IMG/VR virus record: IMGVR_UViG_3300046002_000386
Location: 1 to 24,884 of that record
DNA: 24,884 nt
Origin: a virus
Strand: one strand, 5' to 3'
Positions 5,915 to 14,078 of this stretch are shown piece by piece; positions within the stretch are counted from its first letter, which is position 1; the number at the start of each line of letters is the position of its first letter. The position numbers were made by a program, and so were the translations under genes. The notes beneath the pieces were generated by a model, which saw only the letters and a program-made list of their open reading frames with translations, searched no databases and had not been told where the DNA came from.

Positions 5915-6274
5915 ATGACAACACTTGAACAAGCAGCGCGGCAGGCGCTGGAGGCGCTACAACTTTGTGCGAACGGGACAGACGACACAATGCTTACCCG
6001 CGATGCACTCGCTGCTCTGCGACAAGCACTTGAGCAACTAAACCAATTCAATCCTGATTGGGCTACGCAGGCCGTGCTAGTCGAAGAGATGCAGCGCATG
6101 GCAAAGCGCATAGAGGAACTGGAGACGGCGACGCCACAACCAGACCTGGAATGGGTAGGATTGACGGACGTAGAAATTGGAGATGCACTGATTGATTTGC
6201 CTGTTTTGGGCAACGGGTATTTCCTTCGGATTGCCCGCGCTATTGAAGCAAAGTTAAAGGAGAAAAACACATGA
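5915..6274 (+). CDS. Small helical phage protein of unknown function
   Basis: 119 aa, AAGG 9 nt before the ATG. Residues 1-70 are predicted as a long helical pair (LEQAARQALEALQLCANGTD, then DALAALRQALEQLNQ and EEMQRMAKRIEELE). The C-terminus has the block EWVGLTDVEIGDALIDLP followed by FLRIARAIEAKLKEKN. In my experience both blocks are widespread in small phage accessory proteins, joined in varying combinations, without assigned function. The stop overlaps the next start as ATGA. It may have a coiled-coil or scaffold role; nothing enzymatic is visible. Confidence 0.65.
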   Translation: MTTLEQAARQALEALQLCANGTDDTMLTRDALAALRQALEQLNQFNPDWATQAVLVEEMQRMAKRIEELETATPQPDLEWVGLTDVEIGDALIDLPVLGNGYFLRIARAIEAKLKEKNT

Positions 6275-6432
6275 CAACAATTGAAAACGCAGCGCAAAAC
6301 GAATATATTGATGCTTGGGCATCAAGCTTAATTAAGCAAAAAGACACTAGCGGATGGTTCTATGAAATTATGCTTTTCATGATGTTTATCATCTGTTTTG
6401 GTTTTATTGGTTTTTTAGTGGTAACTTTGTGA
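6271..6432 (+). CDS. Single-span membrane microprotein (53 aa)
   Basis: AAAGGAG lies 8 nt before the ATG, one of the best ribosome sites in the window. The first 29 residues are polar (MTTIENAAQNEYIDAW and onwards). Residues 33-53 are a strongly hydrophobic span reading EIMLFMMFIICFGFIGFLVV, so it should insert once in the inner membrane with the N-terminus as the soluble part. It overlaps the preceding gene (ATGA) and the terminase start (GTGA), so all three are translationally chained. Candidate roles are a pinholin or antiholin type lysis regulator, superinfection exclusion, or a membrane anchor. None is supported by a specific motif. Confidence 0.65.
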   Translation: MTTIENAAQNEYIDAWASSLIKQKDTSGWFYEIMLFMMFIICFGFIGFLVVTL

Positions 6433-7652
6433 CAACCCTACAAATTAAAACACCAGCATGGGCAGTGCCTTTGCTGGAGCCTGCACGCTATAAAGGCGCT
6501 TATGGTGGCCGTGGCTCTGGCAAATCGCATATGTTCGCAGAGCTGATGATTGAGGCGCACATTATTGATCCTCAAAGCCGGTCGGTGTGTGTACGTGAGG
6601 TGCAAAAGTCTTTAGGGCAGTCAGTAAAACGTTTGCTGGAGCTAAAGATACAGGAGCTTAATGCTGGCGCTTACTTTGAGGTGCAGGAAGCCCAGATCAA
6701 GGCCAAAAACGGGCAAGGCTTGATTATATTTCAAGGTATGCAGAACCATACCGCTGACTCTATCAAGTCGCTGGAAGGCTATGATAGGGCATGGGTAGAG
6801 GAAGCGCAAAGCCTATCACAGCGAAGCCTTGACCTGTTACGGCCAACTATCCGCAAGCCTAACTCTGAAATATGGTTTACGTGGAACCCTAGCCAGGCTA
6901 CTGATCCGGTCGATGTCCTGCTACGTGGTGCAACTCCACCTAAAGATGCAATCATCTTGCCAGTTAACTACGACAACAACCCGTGGTTTCCTGAAGTGCT
7001 TAAAGATGAAATGGAATACGATAAGCGCCGTGACCCAGATAAATACATGCACGTATGGCGTGGTGAATACGTGCGCAACTCAGAAACCCGTGTATTTAAG
7101 AACTGGAAAATAGAGGACTTTGAAGCCCCTCGCGATGCACTGCACAGGCTAGGCGCTGACTGGGGCTTTAGCGTTGACCCTACGGTGTTGGTACGCTGTC
7201 ACATCATTGGGCGCATGCTGTACGTGGACTATGAGGCTTACATGGTGGGTTGCGAGATTACCAGCACACCTGACCTATTTATGACCGTGCCAGAATCGGA
7301 GAAATGGCCGCTAATAGCAGACAGCGCACGGCCGGAGACTATCAGCCACATGCGGCGCAATGGGTATCCGAAAATAATGGCGGCAGTTAAAGGGCCTAAG
7401 TCTTTAGAGGAAGGCATAGAATGGTTAAAATCATACGATATCATTGTCCATTCACGTTGCATACATACCATTGACGAGCTTACACTTTACAGTTATAAGC
7501 AAGACCCATTGACTAATCAGATAATCCCAGTGCTAGAGGACAAACAGAATCACGTTATAGATGCGCTTAGGTATGCGTGCGAAGGTGTGCGCAGGGCAGC
7601 AACTAAGAAACCTGATAAAGTCAATCTAATTCCTACTATGAACAAATGGTAA
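6429..7652 (+). CDS. terL: Terminase large subunit (PBSX/Terminase_3-like)
   Basis: 407 aa with a GTG start inside the stop of the microprotein (GTGA). The N-terminal ATPase has Walker A GGRGSGKS at 26-33, Walker B DRAWVEEA near 119-126 with the catalytic acidic pair E124/E125, and the coupling element WFTWNPS near 149-155. The C-terminal nuclease has its first acidic residue in GADWGFSVDP (Asp244), a second in IADSARPETI and a third in NHVIDALRYA. It is the motor that pumps DNA through the portal and the nuclease that cuts concatemers. The length is normal for the PBSX-type family and shorter than P22 gp2 (about 500 aa). It directly precedes the portal gene, with one nucleotide between them. 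Confidence 0.95.
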   Translation: MTTLQIKTPAWAVPLLEPARYKGAYGGRGSGKSHMFAELMIEAHIIDPQSRSVCVREVQKSLGQSVKRLLELKIQELNAGAYFEVQEAQIKAKNGQGLIIFQGMQNHTADSIKSLEGYDRAWVEEAQSLSQRSLDLLRPTIRKPNSEIWFTWNPSQATDPVDVLLRGATPPKDAIILPVNYDNNPWFPEVLKDEMEYDKRRDPDKYMHVWRGEYVRNSETRVFKNWKIEDFEAPRDALHRLGADWGFSVDPTVLVRCHIIGRMLYVDYEAYMVGCEITSTPDLFMTVPESEKWPLIADSARPETISHMRRNGYPKIMAAVKGPKSLEEGIEWLKSYDIIVHSRCIHTIDELTLYSYKQDPLTNQIIPVLEDKQNHVIDALRYACEGVRRAATKKPDKVNLIPTMNKW

Positions 7653-7653
7653 T

Positions 7654-9684
7654 ATGAAAAACGAATATAAGCTATCACAGTTGCATCAGAATGCTTTGTC
7701 AGAATTTGATAAAATACAAACTGCTATTCGTGACGAGCGCTTGCAATGTTTGCAAGACCGTAGATTTTATTCAATAGCCGGTGCGCAATGGGAAGGGCCA
7801 TTAGGTGACCAATTTGAGAATAAGCCGCGCTTTGAAGTTAATAAAGTGCATCTTGCAGTTATACGCATCATTAACGAATATCGTAATAACCGCGTCACTG
7901 TGGATTTTATTTCCAAAGATGGCACAGCTAATGAGACTTTAGCCGATACATGCCAAGGTCTATACCGTGCCGATGAACAGGATAGCGTGGCTAATGAAGC
8001 TTACGATAACGCATTCGAGGAAGCCGTAGGCGGTGGCTTTGGAGCATGGCGTTTACGTACATGTTACGAGGATGAAGAGGATGATGATAATGACCACCAG
8101 CGCATACGCATAGAGCCAATCTTTGATGCTGATAGCAGCGTTTATTTTGACCTGCAAAGCAAGCGACAAGACAAGAGCGATGCACAGCATTGCTATGTTA
8201 TCTATAGCATGACCCGCGATGCCTACGAAGAGCAATACGAGGACAACCCTACAGACTGGCCTAAAGAGGTGCACCAGTACGAATACGATTGGTGCACTCC
8301 TGATGTGGTGTTTGTTGCTGAGTATTACAAGATCGAGGAAAAGAGCGAGACTATACGCATCTTTGAAAACTTGGTAGGCGAAGAGGAACGCTACACCGAA
8401 GCAGACTTTGCCAATGACGAAAAGCTAGAGGAAACCCTACAGGCCACAGGTAGCCGTGAGATACGTCAAAAAAAGGTTAAGCGTAAGAAGGTGCATAAGT
8501 ACATCATGTCCGGTGGGCGCATCTTAGAAGATTGTGGCTACATTGCGGGTAAGTGCATACCTATCGTGCCGGTGTACGGCAAACGATGGTTTGTGGACAA
8601 TGTAGAGCGATGCATGGGACATGTACGCCTGGCTAAAGATGCACAGCGTTTAAAGAATATGCAACTATCCAAACTGGGTGAGCTTAGCGCATTGTCTAGC
8701 GTGCAAAAGCCTATCCTAACCCCTGAGCAGATAGCAGGGCATCAGGTGATGTGGGCAGAGGACAACATCAAAAATTATCCATACCTGCTTATCAACCCGA
8801 TAACCGATGCTAACGGACAAACATTACCAAGTGGCCCGGTTGCTTACTCGCAGTCAGCGGTAATACCACCGGCAATGGGCGCGTTATTTCAAATTACAGA
8901 ATTGGATATGTCGGAGATACTAGGCAACCCGCAGCAGGGTGAGAAGATGGTTAGCAATATCTCAGGAAAGGCCGTGGAGATGATTCAGCAGCGACTAGAT
9001 ATGCAGACTTTTATCTACATGTCAAACTTTGCTAAGGCCATGAAACGATGTGGAGAGATATGGCTATCCATTGCAAAGGATATTTACGTAGAGGAAGGCC
9101 GGCGCATGAAGAAGGTAGGCGGTAATAATGACATTAACAATGTTACGCTTATGAAACCTAAATTGAACCAAGAGAATGGCATGGTAGAGGTAGAAAACGA
9201 TTTAAGCATGGCTAACTTTGATGTTGTAAGCGATGTCGGGCCATCGAGCGCATCTAAGAAGGCTGCAACTGTACAGGCCATCACTGGCATGATGCAGATT
9301 ACTCAAGACCCTGAGACATTGCAAGTATTAGGCAGCATGGCAATGCTTAACATGGAAGCCGAAGGCGTGGAAGATGTGCAAGCGTATTTCCGCAACCGTC
9401 TAATCAAGATGGGCGTTGTTAAACCAACTGAGGAAGAGACAGCTAAATTGCAAGCAGAGATGCAAGGCCAACAGCCTGACCCTAATGCGCAATACTTAGC
9501 AGCCGCCGCAGAGGAAGCACAGGCCAAAGCAGCACAGGCACGGGCTACAGTAATCAAGACATTGGCAGATTCAGAATTAGCCAAAGCTAAGACAATGGAA
9601 ACCATATCAGGGATTGATTTAAAAGCACAATCTCAGTCATTAGATATGATTGAGAAACTAATTCAACCGCCTAAAGTTATGTAA
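7654..9684 (+). CDS. P22-like portal protein
   Basis: 676 aa, against about 725 in P22 gp1. The N-terminus has the conserved block RRFYSIAGAQWEGPLGDQF followed by KPRFEVNKVHLAVIRIINEY. An acidic insert (EDEEDDDNDH) follows, then KRWFVDNVERCMGHVRLAKD, and the later SEILGNPQQGEKMVSNISGK and FIYMSNFAKAMKRCGEIWL blocks are typical of this family. The C-terminal 100 residues are Ala/Gln-rich and helical (EEAQAKAAQARATVIKTLAD), matching the barrel/crown region of P22-type portals. It forms the dodecameric ring at one capsid vertex through which DNA enters and leaves. It is followed by a 79-nt gap before the scaffold. Confidence 0.93.
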   Translation: MKNEYKLSQLHQNALSEFDKIQTAIRDERLQCLQDRRFYSIAGAQWEGPLGDQFENKPRFEVNKVHLAVIRIINEYRNNRVTVDFISKDGTANETLADTCQGLYRADEQDSVANEAYDNAFEEAVGGGFGAWRLRTCYEDEEDDDNDHQRIRIEPIFDADSSVYFDLQSKRQDKSDAQHCYVIYSMTRDAYEEQYEDNPTDWPKEVHQYEYDWCTPDVVFVAEYYKIEEKSETIRIFENLVGEEERYTEADFANDEKLEETLQATGSREIRQKKVKRKKVHKYIMSGGRILEDCGYIAGKCIPIVPVYGKRWFVDNVERCMGHVRLAKDAQRLKNMQLSKLGELSALSSVQKPILTPEQIAGHQVMWAEDNIKNYPYLLINPITDANGQTLPSGPVAYSQSAVIPPAMGALFQITELDMSEILGNPQQGEKMVSNISGKAVEMIQQRLDMQTFIYMSNFAKAMKRCGEIWLSIAKDIYVEEGRRMKKVGGNNDINNVTLMKPKLNQENGMVEVENDLSMANFDVVSDVGPSSASKKAATVQAITGMMQITQDPETLQVLGSMAMLNMEAEGVEDVQAYFRNRLIKMGVVKPTEEETAKLQAEMQGQQPDPNAQYLAAAAEEAQAKAAQARATVIKTLADSELAKAKTMETISGIDLKAQSQSLDMIEKLIQPPKVM

Positions 9685-9689
9685 CGAAA

Positions 9690-9705
9690 TATAATTGGAT
9701 ATAAT
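9690..9705 (+). promoter_or_regulatory. Two adjacent TATAAT hexamers upstream of scaffold and coat
   Basis: TATAAT occurs at 9690-9695 and again at 9700-9705, 10 bp apart, in the 79-nt gap before the scaffold gene. No convincing -35 element lies at the right distance from either, so this is only a weak promoter candidate, or one that needs an activator. A short ACGGT/ACCGT inverted repeat follows downstream. Confidence 0.3.
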
Positions 9706-9763
9706 TCAATCAAACGGTATCCATCCAACCGTATAAAGTGGGTGAGTTTAAACGGGGTTTTTT

Positions 9764-10609
9764 ATGTCAGAAACGGTAGAATCAGTAGCCGATGAGGTTA
9801 TCGAAGCAGCGGAAGATGTTACTAATGATGTGGATAATACCGCAGAATCAGGGCAAACTAACGCAGTAGATGATGATGTTGTCGTAACTATTGGCGAGGA
9901 AGCACCACCTCAAGATGAGCCGGCAGCGGCACCGGATTGGGTTAGAGAATTGCGCAAGCAAAATCGGGAAAAAGAAAAGCGCATCAGAGAACTTGAAGCT
10001 AAGCTAAACACTACAGCGACTGAGACAAAGCCGGTCGTATTAAGTAAAAAGCCAAAGCTAGAGGATTTTGATTATGACGCTGAAGTATTTGAGTCTGCAT
10101 TAGATAAATGGTTTGACCAAAAGCGCAAGGTCGAAGATCAAGCGAAAGTGCAAGAAGCTGAAGTTATGACCCAGCAAAAAGCATGGCAGGGCAAACTAGA
10201 TAACTACAGCAAGGCCAAAGCAGAGCTAAAAGTAAAAGACTACAACGATGCCGAAATGGTGGCGCAGGAACTCTTTAATGTTACTCAGCAAGGCGTTATG
10301 CTGCAAGGTGCAGACAATCCCGCATTGGTTATTTATGCGCTAGGCAAAAACCCAATTAAGGCCAAAGAACTGAGCTTAATCACTGACCCCGTAAAGTTTG
10401 CATTTGCGGTAGCCAAACTGGAGAAAGACTTGAAAGTTACAAACCGTAAAGCAATACCCGCACCTGAGAAAGTAATCACTAGCAATGGTGGTAAAACCTC
10501 TGGCGGTTTAGATTCAACACTTGAGCGGTTGAGAGCTGACGCAGAAAAGACTGGAAACTATACAAAAGTGGTACAGTACAAGAAGCAAAAGCAATCGGCT
10601 AAAATTTAA
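9764..10609 (+). CDS. Scaffolding protein
   Basis: 281 aa, against 303 in P22 gp8. The first 55 residues are very acidic and disordered (VADEVIEAAEDVTNDVDNTA). A short coiled coil follows (ELRKQNREKEKRIRELEAKL, about residues 65-85), then a helical middle (FESALDKWFDQKRKVEDQ). The C-terminus ends in a basic coat-binding-like segment, LERLRADAEKTGNYTKVVQY followed by KKQKQSAKI. This layout, and the place between portal and coat, identify the internal scaffold that guides procapsid assembly and is later released. The ribosome site is weak (GGGG 6 nt before the ATG). Confidence 0.85.
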   Translation: MSETVESVADEVIEAAEDVTNDVDNTAESGQTNAVDDDVVVTIGEEAPPQDEPAAAPDWVRELRKQNREKEKRIRELEAKLNTTATETKPVVLSKKPKLEDFDYDAEVFESALDKWFDQKRKVEDQAKVQEAEVMTQQKAWQGKLDNYSKAKAELKVKDYNDAEMVAQELFNVTQQGVMLQGADNPALVIYALGKNPIKAKELSLITDPVKFAFAVAKLEKDLKVTNRKAIPAPEKVITSNGGKTSGGLDSTLERLRADAEKTGNYTKVVQYKKQKQSAKI

Positions 10610-10630
10610 TTTTTAATTTGAAAGTAAATC

Positions 10631-11905
10631 ATGGCAAATTCATTTAACAAAGAAGAGCGCGTAGCCTTTGAGAACATCCTTGAAGGTTTTAACGATGCTC
10701 TGGTATTGTCGCGCAACGTGTCTATTTATAGCACCGATAGCGTGACTATGGAGCGCACCAATAACACTATCTGGCGGCCACAGCCTTATATTGCCCAGTC
10801 TATCAATAGCACCCCCGGCGTGTCTATTTCATCCTCTTACCAGACAATGACCCAGTTGGCAGTCCCTGCAACGCTTGGTTTTTCTAAGACCGTGCCTTGG
10901 ACTATGACAACCCTAGAGTTGCGTGATAGCTTGCAAGAAGGTCGATTGGGTGATTCAGCCAAGCAAAAGCTAGCCTCTGATATCAATATCGCTATCATGA
11001 ATGTGGCATCTAGCCAAGGCTCTTTGGTCGTGCCAGTTGCTACCGCATCAGGCGACTATGACGATATCGCATTGTGCGACAGCATCATGAATGAGCAGGG
11101 CGTACCTAACTTTGACCGTTACCTAGCCCTTTCAAGCCGCGACTATAACGGTTTAGCTGGCAATCTTGCTGTAGCTACTCGCAGTTTTGGCAATGCTAAA
11201 TCTGACAAAGCATATGAGCGTTCATACGTTGGTATGGTGGCAGGCTTTGACACTTACAAGATGGATTATGCAAACCGTATCGCTATTGCGGGCGGCGGTG
11301 CAACCACCATCAACACCTCCAACGGTTCGCAAGAGTACACCCCTGAAGCCACTAGCACCAGCGTGGGCGGCCAGATCAACGTGGACAACCGCTTCCAAAC
11401 CGTTACAGTGTCTAACACTGTAGGCGTGGCTGTAGGCGATGCGTTTACCATTGACGGCGTAGAGGCAGTGCATCACATCACTAAGCAGGCTACCGGCCAA
11501 CTAAAGACCTTCCGCGTGGTTGCTATTGCTTCTGGCACCACTATGGTTATTACCCCACCGATTATCTCGGCAACCACAGCACCAAGTGATGCAGCTTTGC
11601 AGTACCAAAACTGCAAGATTGTTACCGGCGCATCTTCCGCACCTTTGAACTGGCTTAACACCGGTGCAAGCAACATTAACTGTTTCTGGCAAAAAGACTC
11701 GCTGGAGATTCTGCCCGGCCGTTATGCTGTACCTTCCGACGCTGGCACCGCAGTGATGCGCGCAAGCACTGAGCAAGGTATCGAGCTGGTAATGCAAAAG
11801 TTCTACGATATTGACAGCATGACCATTAAATATCGTTTGGATACTCTGTTCGGTGTTGTTAACAAACAGCCCGAAATGTCCGGCATCCTGATTTTTAATC
11901 AGTAA
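10631..11905 (+). CDS. Major capsid (coat) protein, P22 gp5-like
   Basis: 424 aa, close to the 430 of P22 gp5. The N-terminal block NNTIWRPQPYIAQSINSTPG and the following SSYQTMTQLAVPATLGFSKT are typical of P22-type HK97-fold coats. ALSSRDYNGLAGNLA comes in the middle. Residues about 235-330 are rich in Thr, Val and Gly and correspond to the surface-exposed inserted and peripheral domains. The C-terminus has ILPGRYAVPSDAGTAVMR and ends LDTLFGVVNKQPEMSGILIF. It forms the T=7 type shell on the scaffold. It follows the scaffold by 21 nt and is followed by a stable hairpin. Confidence 0.93.
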   Translation: MANSFNKEERVAFENILEGFNDALVLSRNVSIYSTDSVTMERTNNTIWRPQPYIAQSINSTPGVSISSSYQTMTQLAVPATLGFSKTVPWTMTTLELRDSLQEGRLGDSAKQKLASDINIAIMNVASSQGSLVVPVATASGDYDDIALCDSIMNEQGVPNFDRYLALSSRDYNGLAGNLAVATRSFGNAKSDKAYERSYVGMVAGFDTYKMDYANRIAIAGGGATTINTSNGSQEYTPEATSTSVGGQINVDNRFQTVTVSNTVGVAVGDAFTIDGVEAVHHITKQATGQLKTFRVVAIASGTTMVITPPIISATTAPSDAALQYQNCKIVTGASSAPLNWLNTGASNINCFWQKDSLEILPGRYAVPSDAGTAVMRASTEQGIELVMQKFYDIDSMTIKYRLDTLFGVVNKQPEMSGILIFNQ

Positions 11906-11915
11906 GCGGTAAAAT

Positions 11916-11941
11916 AGGAAAGGGGCTTAGGCTCCTTTCCT
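11916..11941 (+). terminator. Hairpin after the coat gene (weak terminator or 3' stabiliser)
   Basis: AGGAAAGG (11916-11923) pairs perfectly with CCTTTCCT (11934-11941), and three further pairs inside give an 11-bp stem with a TTAG loop. The tail is CATTCATTGG, with only scattered T residues, so termination would be partial. A stem right after the coat gene would also protect the 3' end of that abundant message while letting some transcription through. Confidence 0.5.
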
Positions 11942-11959
11942 CATTCATTGGAGTACACC

Positions 11960-12103
11960 ATGCCATTATCTAAAGGCTATAGTCAGAAAACTATTAGCAA
12001 AAATATTTCAAAAGAAGTTAAATCAGGCAAGCCACAAAAGCAAGCCGTTGCTATTGCATTAAGCGTGGCAAAAGAAGCTAAAGCCAAGGTCAAAAAGAAA
12101 TGA
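11960..12103 (+). CDS. Small lysine-rich phage protein (47 aa) next to the coat gene
   Basis: TTGGAG lies 7 nt before the ATG. The protein reads MPLSKGYSQKTISKNISKEV, then a KPQKQAVAIALSVA helix and a lysine-rich tail. The block KPxKQAVAIALxxA recurs in small basic phage proteins near capsid genes; the family has no assigned function that I know. The net charge is strongly positive, so binding to nucleic acid or to the acidic scaffold is possible. It overlaps the next gene by ATGA. Confidence 0.75.
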   Translation: MPLSKGYSQKTISKNISKEVKSGKPQKQAVAIALSVAKEAKAKVKKK

Positions 12104-12492
12104 TATTCCCCGCATTGGTTTATAAAAGCCCGGGCAACTATACGCACCATGCAACCAAAGGTTCTTACGACTGCATAGCAGCTATTGATGCTGATATGTT
12201 GGCGGTATGGTTAGAACGCGGTTATCATTTGAGCATTGATAATGCGGTTAAAGCCGCAGGCGATAAGGCTTTCAAAATTAAAAAGGTAACATTAAGCGTA
12301 AAGCCTAAAAAGAAAAAAAAGCCTTCTAAGCCGCTAGGTATTGCCAAGCCTGAAAAAGAGGCTGTAATGGCCGATAATGCACCTCCAACACGGGCAGAAT
12401 TAGAAACCAAAGCTACAGAGTTAGGAATAAAATTCGATGGCCGGTGGAGTGATAAACGTTTACAGCAATACATTGCTAACCAACTGGGGTAA
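12100..12492 (+). CDS. Head-region protein with C-terminal HeH/LEM-like domain
   Basis: 130 aa. The N-terminal 50 residues (MIFPALVYKSPGN, then AIDADMLAVWLERGYHLS) match a small unnamed phage domain often found next to head genes. A long basic linker follows (KPKKKKKPSKP). The last 35 residues, PTRAELETKATELGIKFDGR then WSDKRLQQYIANQL, have the helix-extended loop-helix pattern of HeH/LEM domains, which bind DNA or peptide partners. It lies between coat and the gp4-like gene, so it could be a minor head or connector protein. The function is not established by the sequence. Confidence 0.7.
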   Translation: MIFPALVYKSPGNYTHHATKGSYDCIAAIDADMLAVWLERGYHLSIDNAVKAAGDKAFKIKKVTLSVKPKKKKKPSKPLGIAKPEKEAVMADNAPPTRAELETKATELGIKFDGRWSDKRLQQYIANQLG

Positions 12493-12495
12493 ATC

Positions 12496-12972
12496 ATGGG
12501 CTATTCAAAGCGTCAATTTATAGCAGCCGCATTCGAGGAGATCGGCCTTGCATCTTATGTCTTTGATCTTAGCCCAGAGCAAATAGAATCTGCATTGCGG
12601 CGCTTAGATACAATGATGGCAGAATGGAACGGCAAGGGCATACGCTTAGGCTATCCATTGCCATCTAGTCCACAATATAGCGATGTAAATGCGCAGTCAG
12701 ATGTACCTGACGCTGCATTTGAAACTATTATCACTAATCTGGCGATACGCATTGCACCTAGTTACGGCAAACAAGTAATGCCAGATACTAAAATCACTGC
12801 AAAAAATGCTTACAATACGCTCTTATCGCGTGCAACACTGCCAATGCAAGCGCAATTAGGTCAGTTACCAAGCGGTGCAGGTAATAAGTCATGGCGATAT
12901 GACAATCCATTCTTAAATCGACCAGTTGACCCAGTGTTGGCTGGCCAAGATGGTGAAATACAGTTTAATTAA
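12496..12972 (+). CDS. P22 gp4-like head-closure / packaged-DNA stabilisation protein
   Basis: 158 aa, against 166 in P22 gp4. Conserved features are the N-terminal helix (KRQFIAAAFEEIGLASYVFD), the RRLDTMMAEWNGKGIRLGYP block, the VPDAAFETIITNLAIRIAPS helix with YGKQVMPD, and a C-terminal tail containing WRYDNPFLNRPVDPV. gp4 adds to the portal ring after packaging and forms the first layer of the neck. In P22 it is followed directly by gp10, but here five additional virion genes intervene. Confidence 0.9.
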   Translation: MGYSKRQFIAAAFEEIGLASYVFDLSPEQIESALRRLDTMMAEWNGKGIRLGYPLPSSPQYSDVNAQSDVPDAAFETIITNLAIRIAPSYGKQVMPDTKITAKNAYNTLLSRATLPMQAQLGQLPSGAGNKSWRYDNPFLNRPVDPVLAGQDGEIQFN

Positions 12973-12980
12973 GGGACAAA

Positions 12981-13433
12981 ATGCCAACGATTAACCAACT
13001 TTCAAGCATTGGCACAGTTCAAGCCGGTGACTTAATCCCCGTTTACGTGCCTAACAATGGCGATGCGCGAAAAATGTCAGTAAGCGCATTGTTGGCTTAC
13101 TTTCAGCAAACATTTGCAAGCCCCGATGTGTTTACTCAGTTTGTAACACCTGGCACTGGCTTTAATGTGGCTGTAACAAACAACGGTAACAACGGCTGGC
13201 TACTGTTACAACCGGCCGGCACGCTGGCCACCGGCACAATCACACTGCCACTAAACACCGTAGCAGCCGATGGACAAGAGTTAACCGTAACCACTACCCA
13301 GCAAATTACAGCCGTAACAATTGGCCTAAATGGTGCAACCGCAGTATTCGGCGCACCTACATCATTAGGCGCTGACGACTTTTTCAAACTTAGGTTTTAT
13401 CAGACCACAAATAGCTGGTACAGAATAGGTTAA
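12981..13433 (+). CDS. Beta-rich virion protein of unknown role
   Basis: 150 aa, AAGGGAC before the ATG. The N-terminus has INQLSSIGTVQAGDLIPVYV and NNGDARKMSVSALLAYFQ, an adaptor-like element that is common at the start of phage surface proteins. The rest is a beta sandwich of about 90 residues (GWLLLQPAGTLATGTITLPL, then ELTVTTTQQITAVTIGL) ending NSWYRIG. Related proteins in other phages are encoded with tail fibres. It is probably a surface or fibre-base protein; no enzymatic motif is seen. It begins the fibre block between gp4 and gp10. Confidence 0.65.
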   Translation: MPTINQLSSIGTVQAGDLIPVYVPNNGDARKMSVSALLAYFQQTFASPDVFTQFVTPGTGFNVAVTNNGNNGWLLLQPAGTLATGTITLPLNTVAADGQELTVTTTQQITAVTIGLNGATAVFGAPTSLGADDFFKLRFYQTTNSWYRIG

Positions 13434-13436
13434 ATC

Positions 13437-14063
13437 ATGACATTCTTAGCCAAAAAACAGCAAGCACAGTTTGCACTTACAACTACTTTTTACGTAGATG
13501 TAGCACCTCTTACCAATAGCGGATGGACTACAGTTTACCGAGTAGATAACGCATTCTCAGTGCCTAAGTTGGTAGTATTGGCTAAGTTCATGCAGCCTAC
13601 TAAAATAGGGCCATACACTTCTGACATTATTATCCGCATTTTGGCAAGTACCGATGATGTGGAATATAGCGTTGTTGACCCTACACCGGCACCATTACCA
13701 CCGGCACCAGACCCAACAGCACCACCACCAACATCTACAACACCAACGGCGACCGTAGGTATTAGTTCGGCGGTACAGGCAGAGTTAGACAAAAAAGCAC
13801 CATTAGACGCTAATGGCAAAGTGCCAATTGCCAATTTGCCTATTGATTTAAATTCGAGCATTGTTGCTGATAAGCACTACACACATAATCAAACTGTAGC
13901 AGCAGCAACATGGGCTGTAACGCACAGCATGAGTAAATATCCCGCTGTTATGATTACAGATAGCACGGGAGCAGAGGTTGAGGGGGAAGTTCAATACACG
14001 GGGCTTAACACTTTGACAATTAAATTTTCGGCACCATTCGCTGGAAAGGCTTTTTTTAACTAA
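13437..14063 (+). CDS. Fibre-type protein with proline-rich hinge and beta cap
   Basis: 208 aa. Residues 1-80 form a beta-rich base (ALTTTFYVDVAPLTNSGWTT). A proline/threonine linker at about 82-105 acts as a flexible hinge. LDKKAPLDANGKVPIANLPI is a linker motif seen in phage fibres. The C-terminal 60 residues, with WAVTHSMSKYPAVMITDSTG and NTLTIKFSAPFAGKAFFN, form a small beta cap recurrent at fibre tips. The next gene ends in a diverged copy of the same cap. It is likely a short fibre or fibre-tip protein involved in host contact. Confidence 0.65.
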   Translation: MTFLAKKQQAQFALTTTFYVDVAPLTNSGWTTVYRVDNAFSVPKLVVLAKFMQPTKIGPYTSDIIIRILASTDDVEYSVVDPTPAPLPPAPDPTAPPPTSTTPTATVGISSAVQAELDKKAPLDANGKVPIANLPIDLNSSIVADKHYTHNQTVAAATWAVTHSMSKYPAVMITDSTGAEVEGEVQYTGLNTLTIKFSAPFAGKAFFN

Positions 14064-14078
14064 ACCGGAGCGTCTTTT

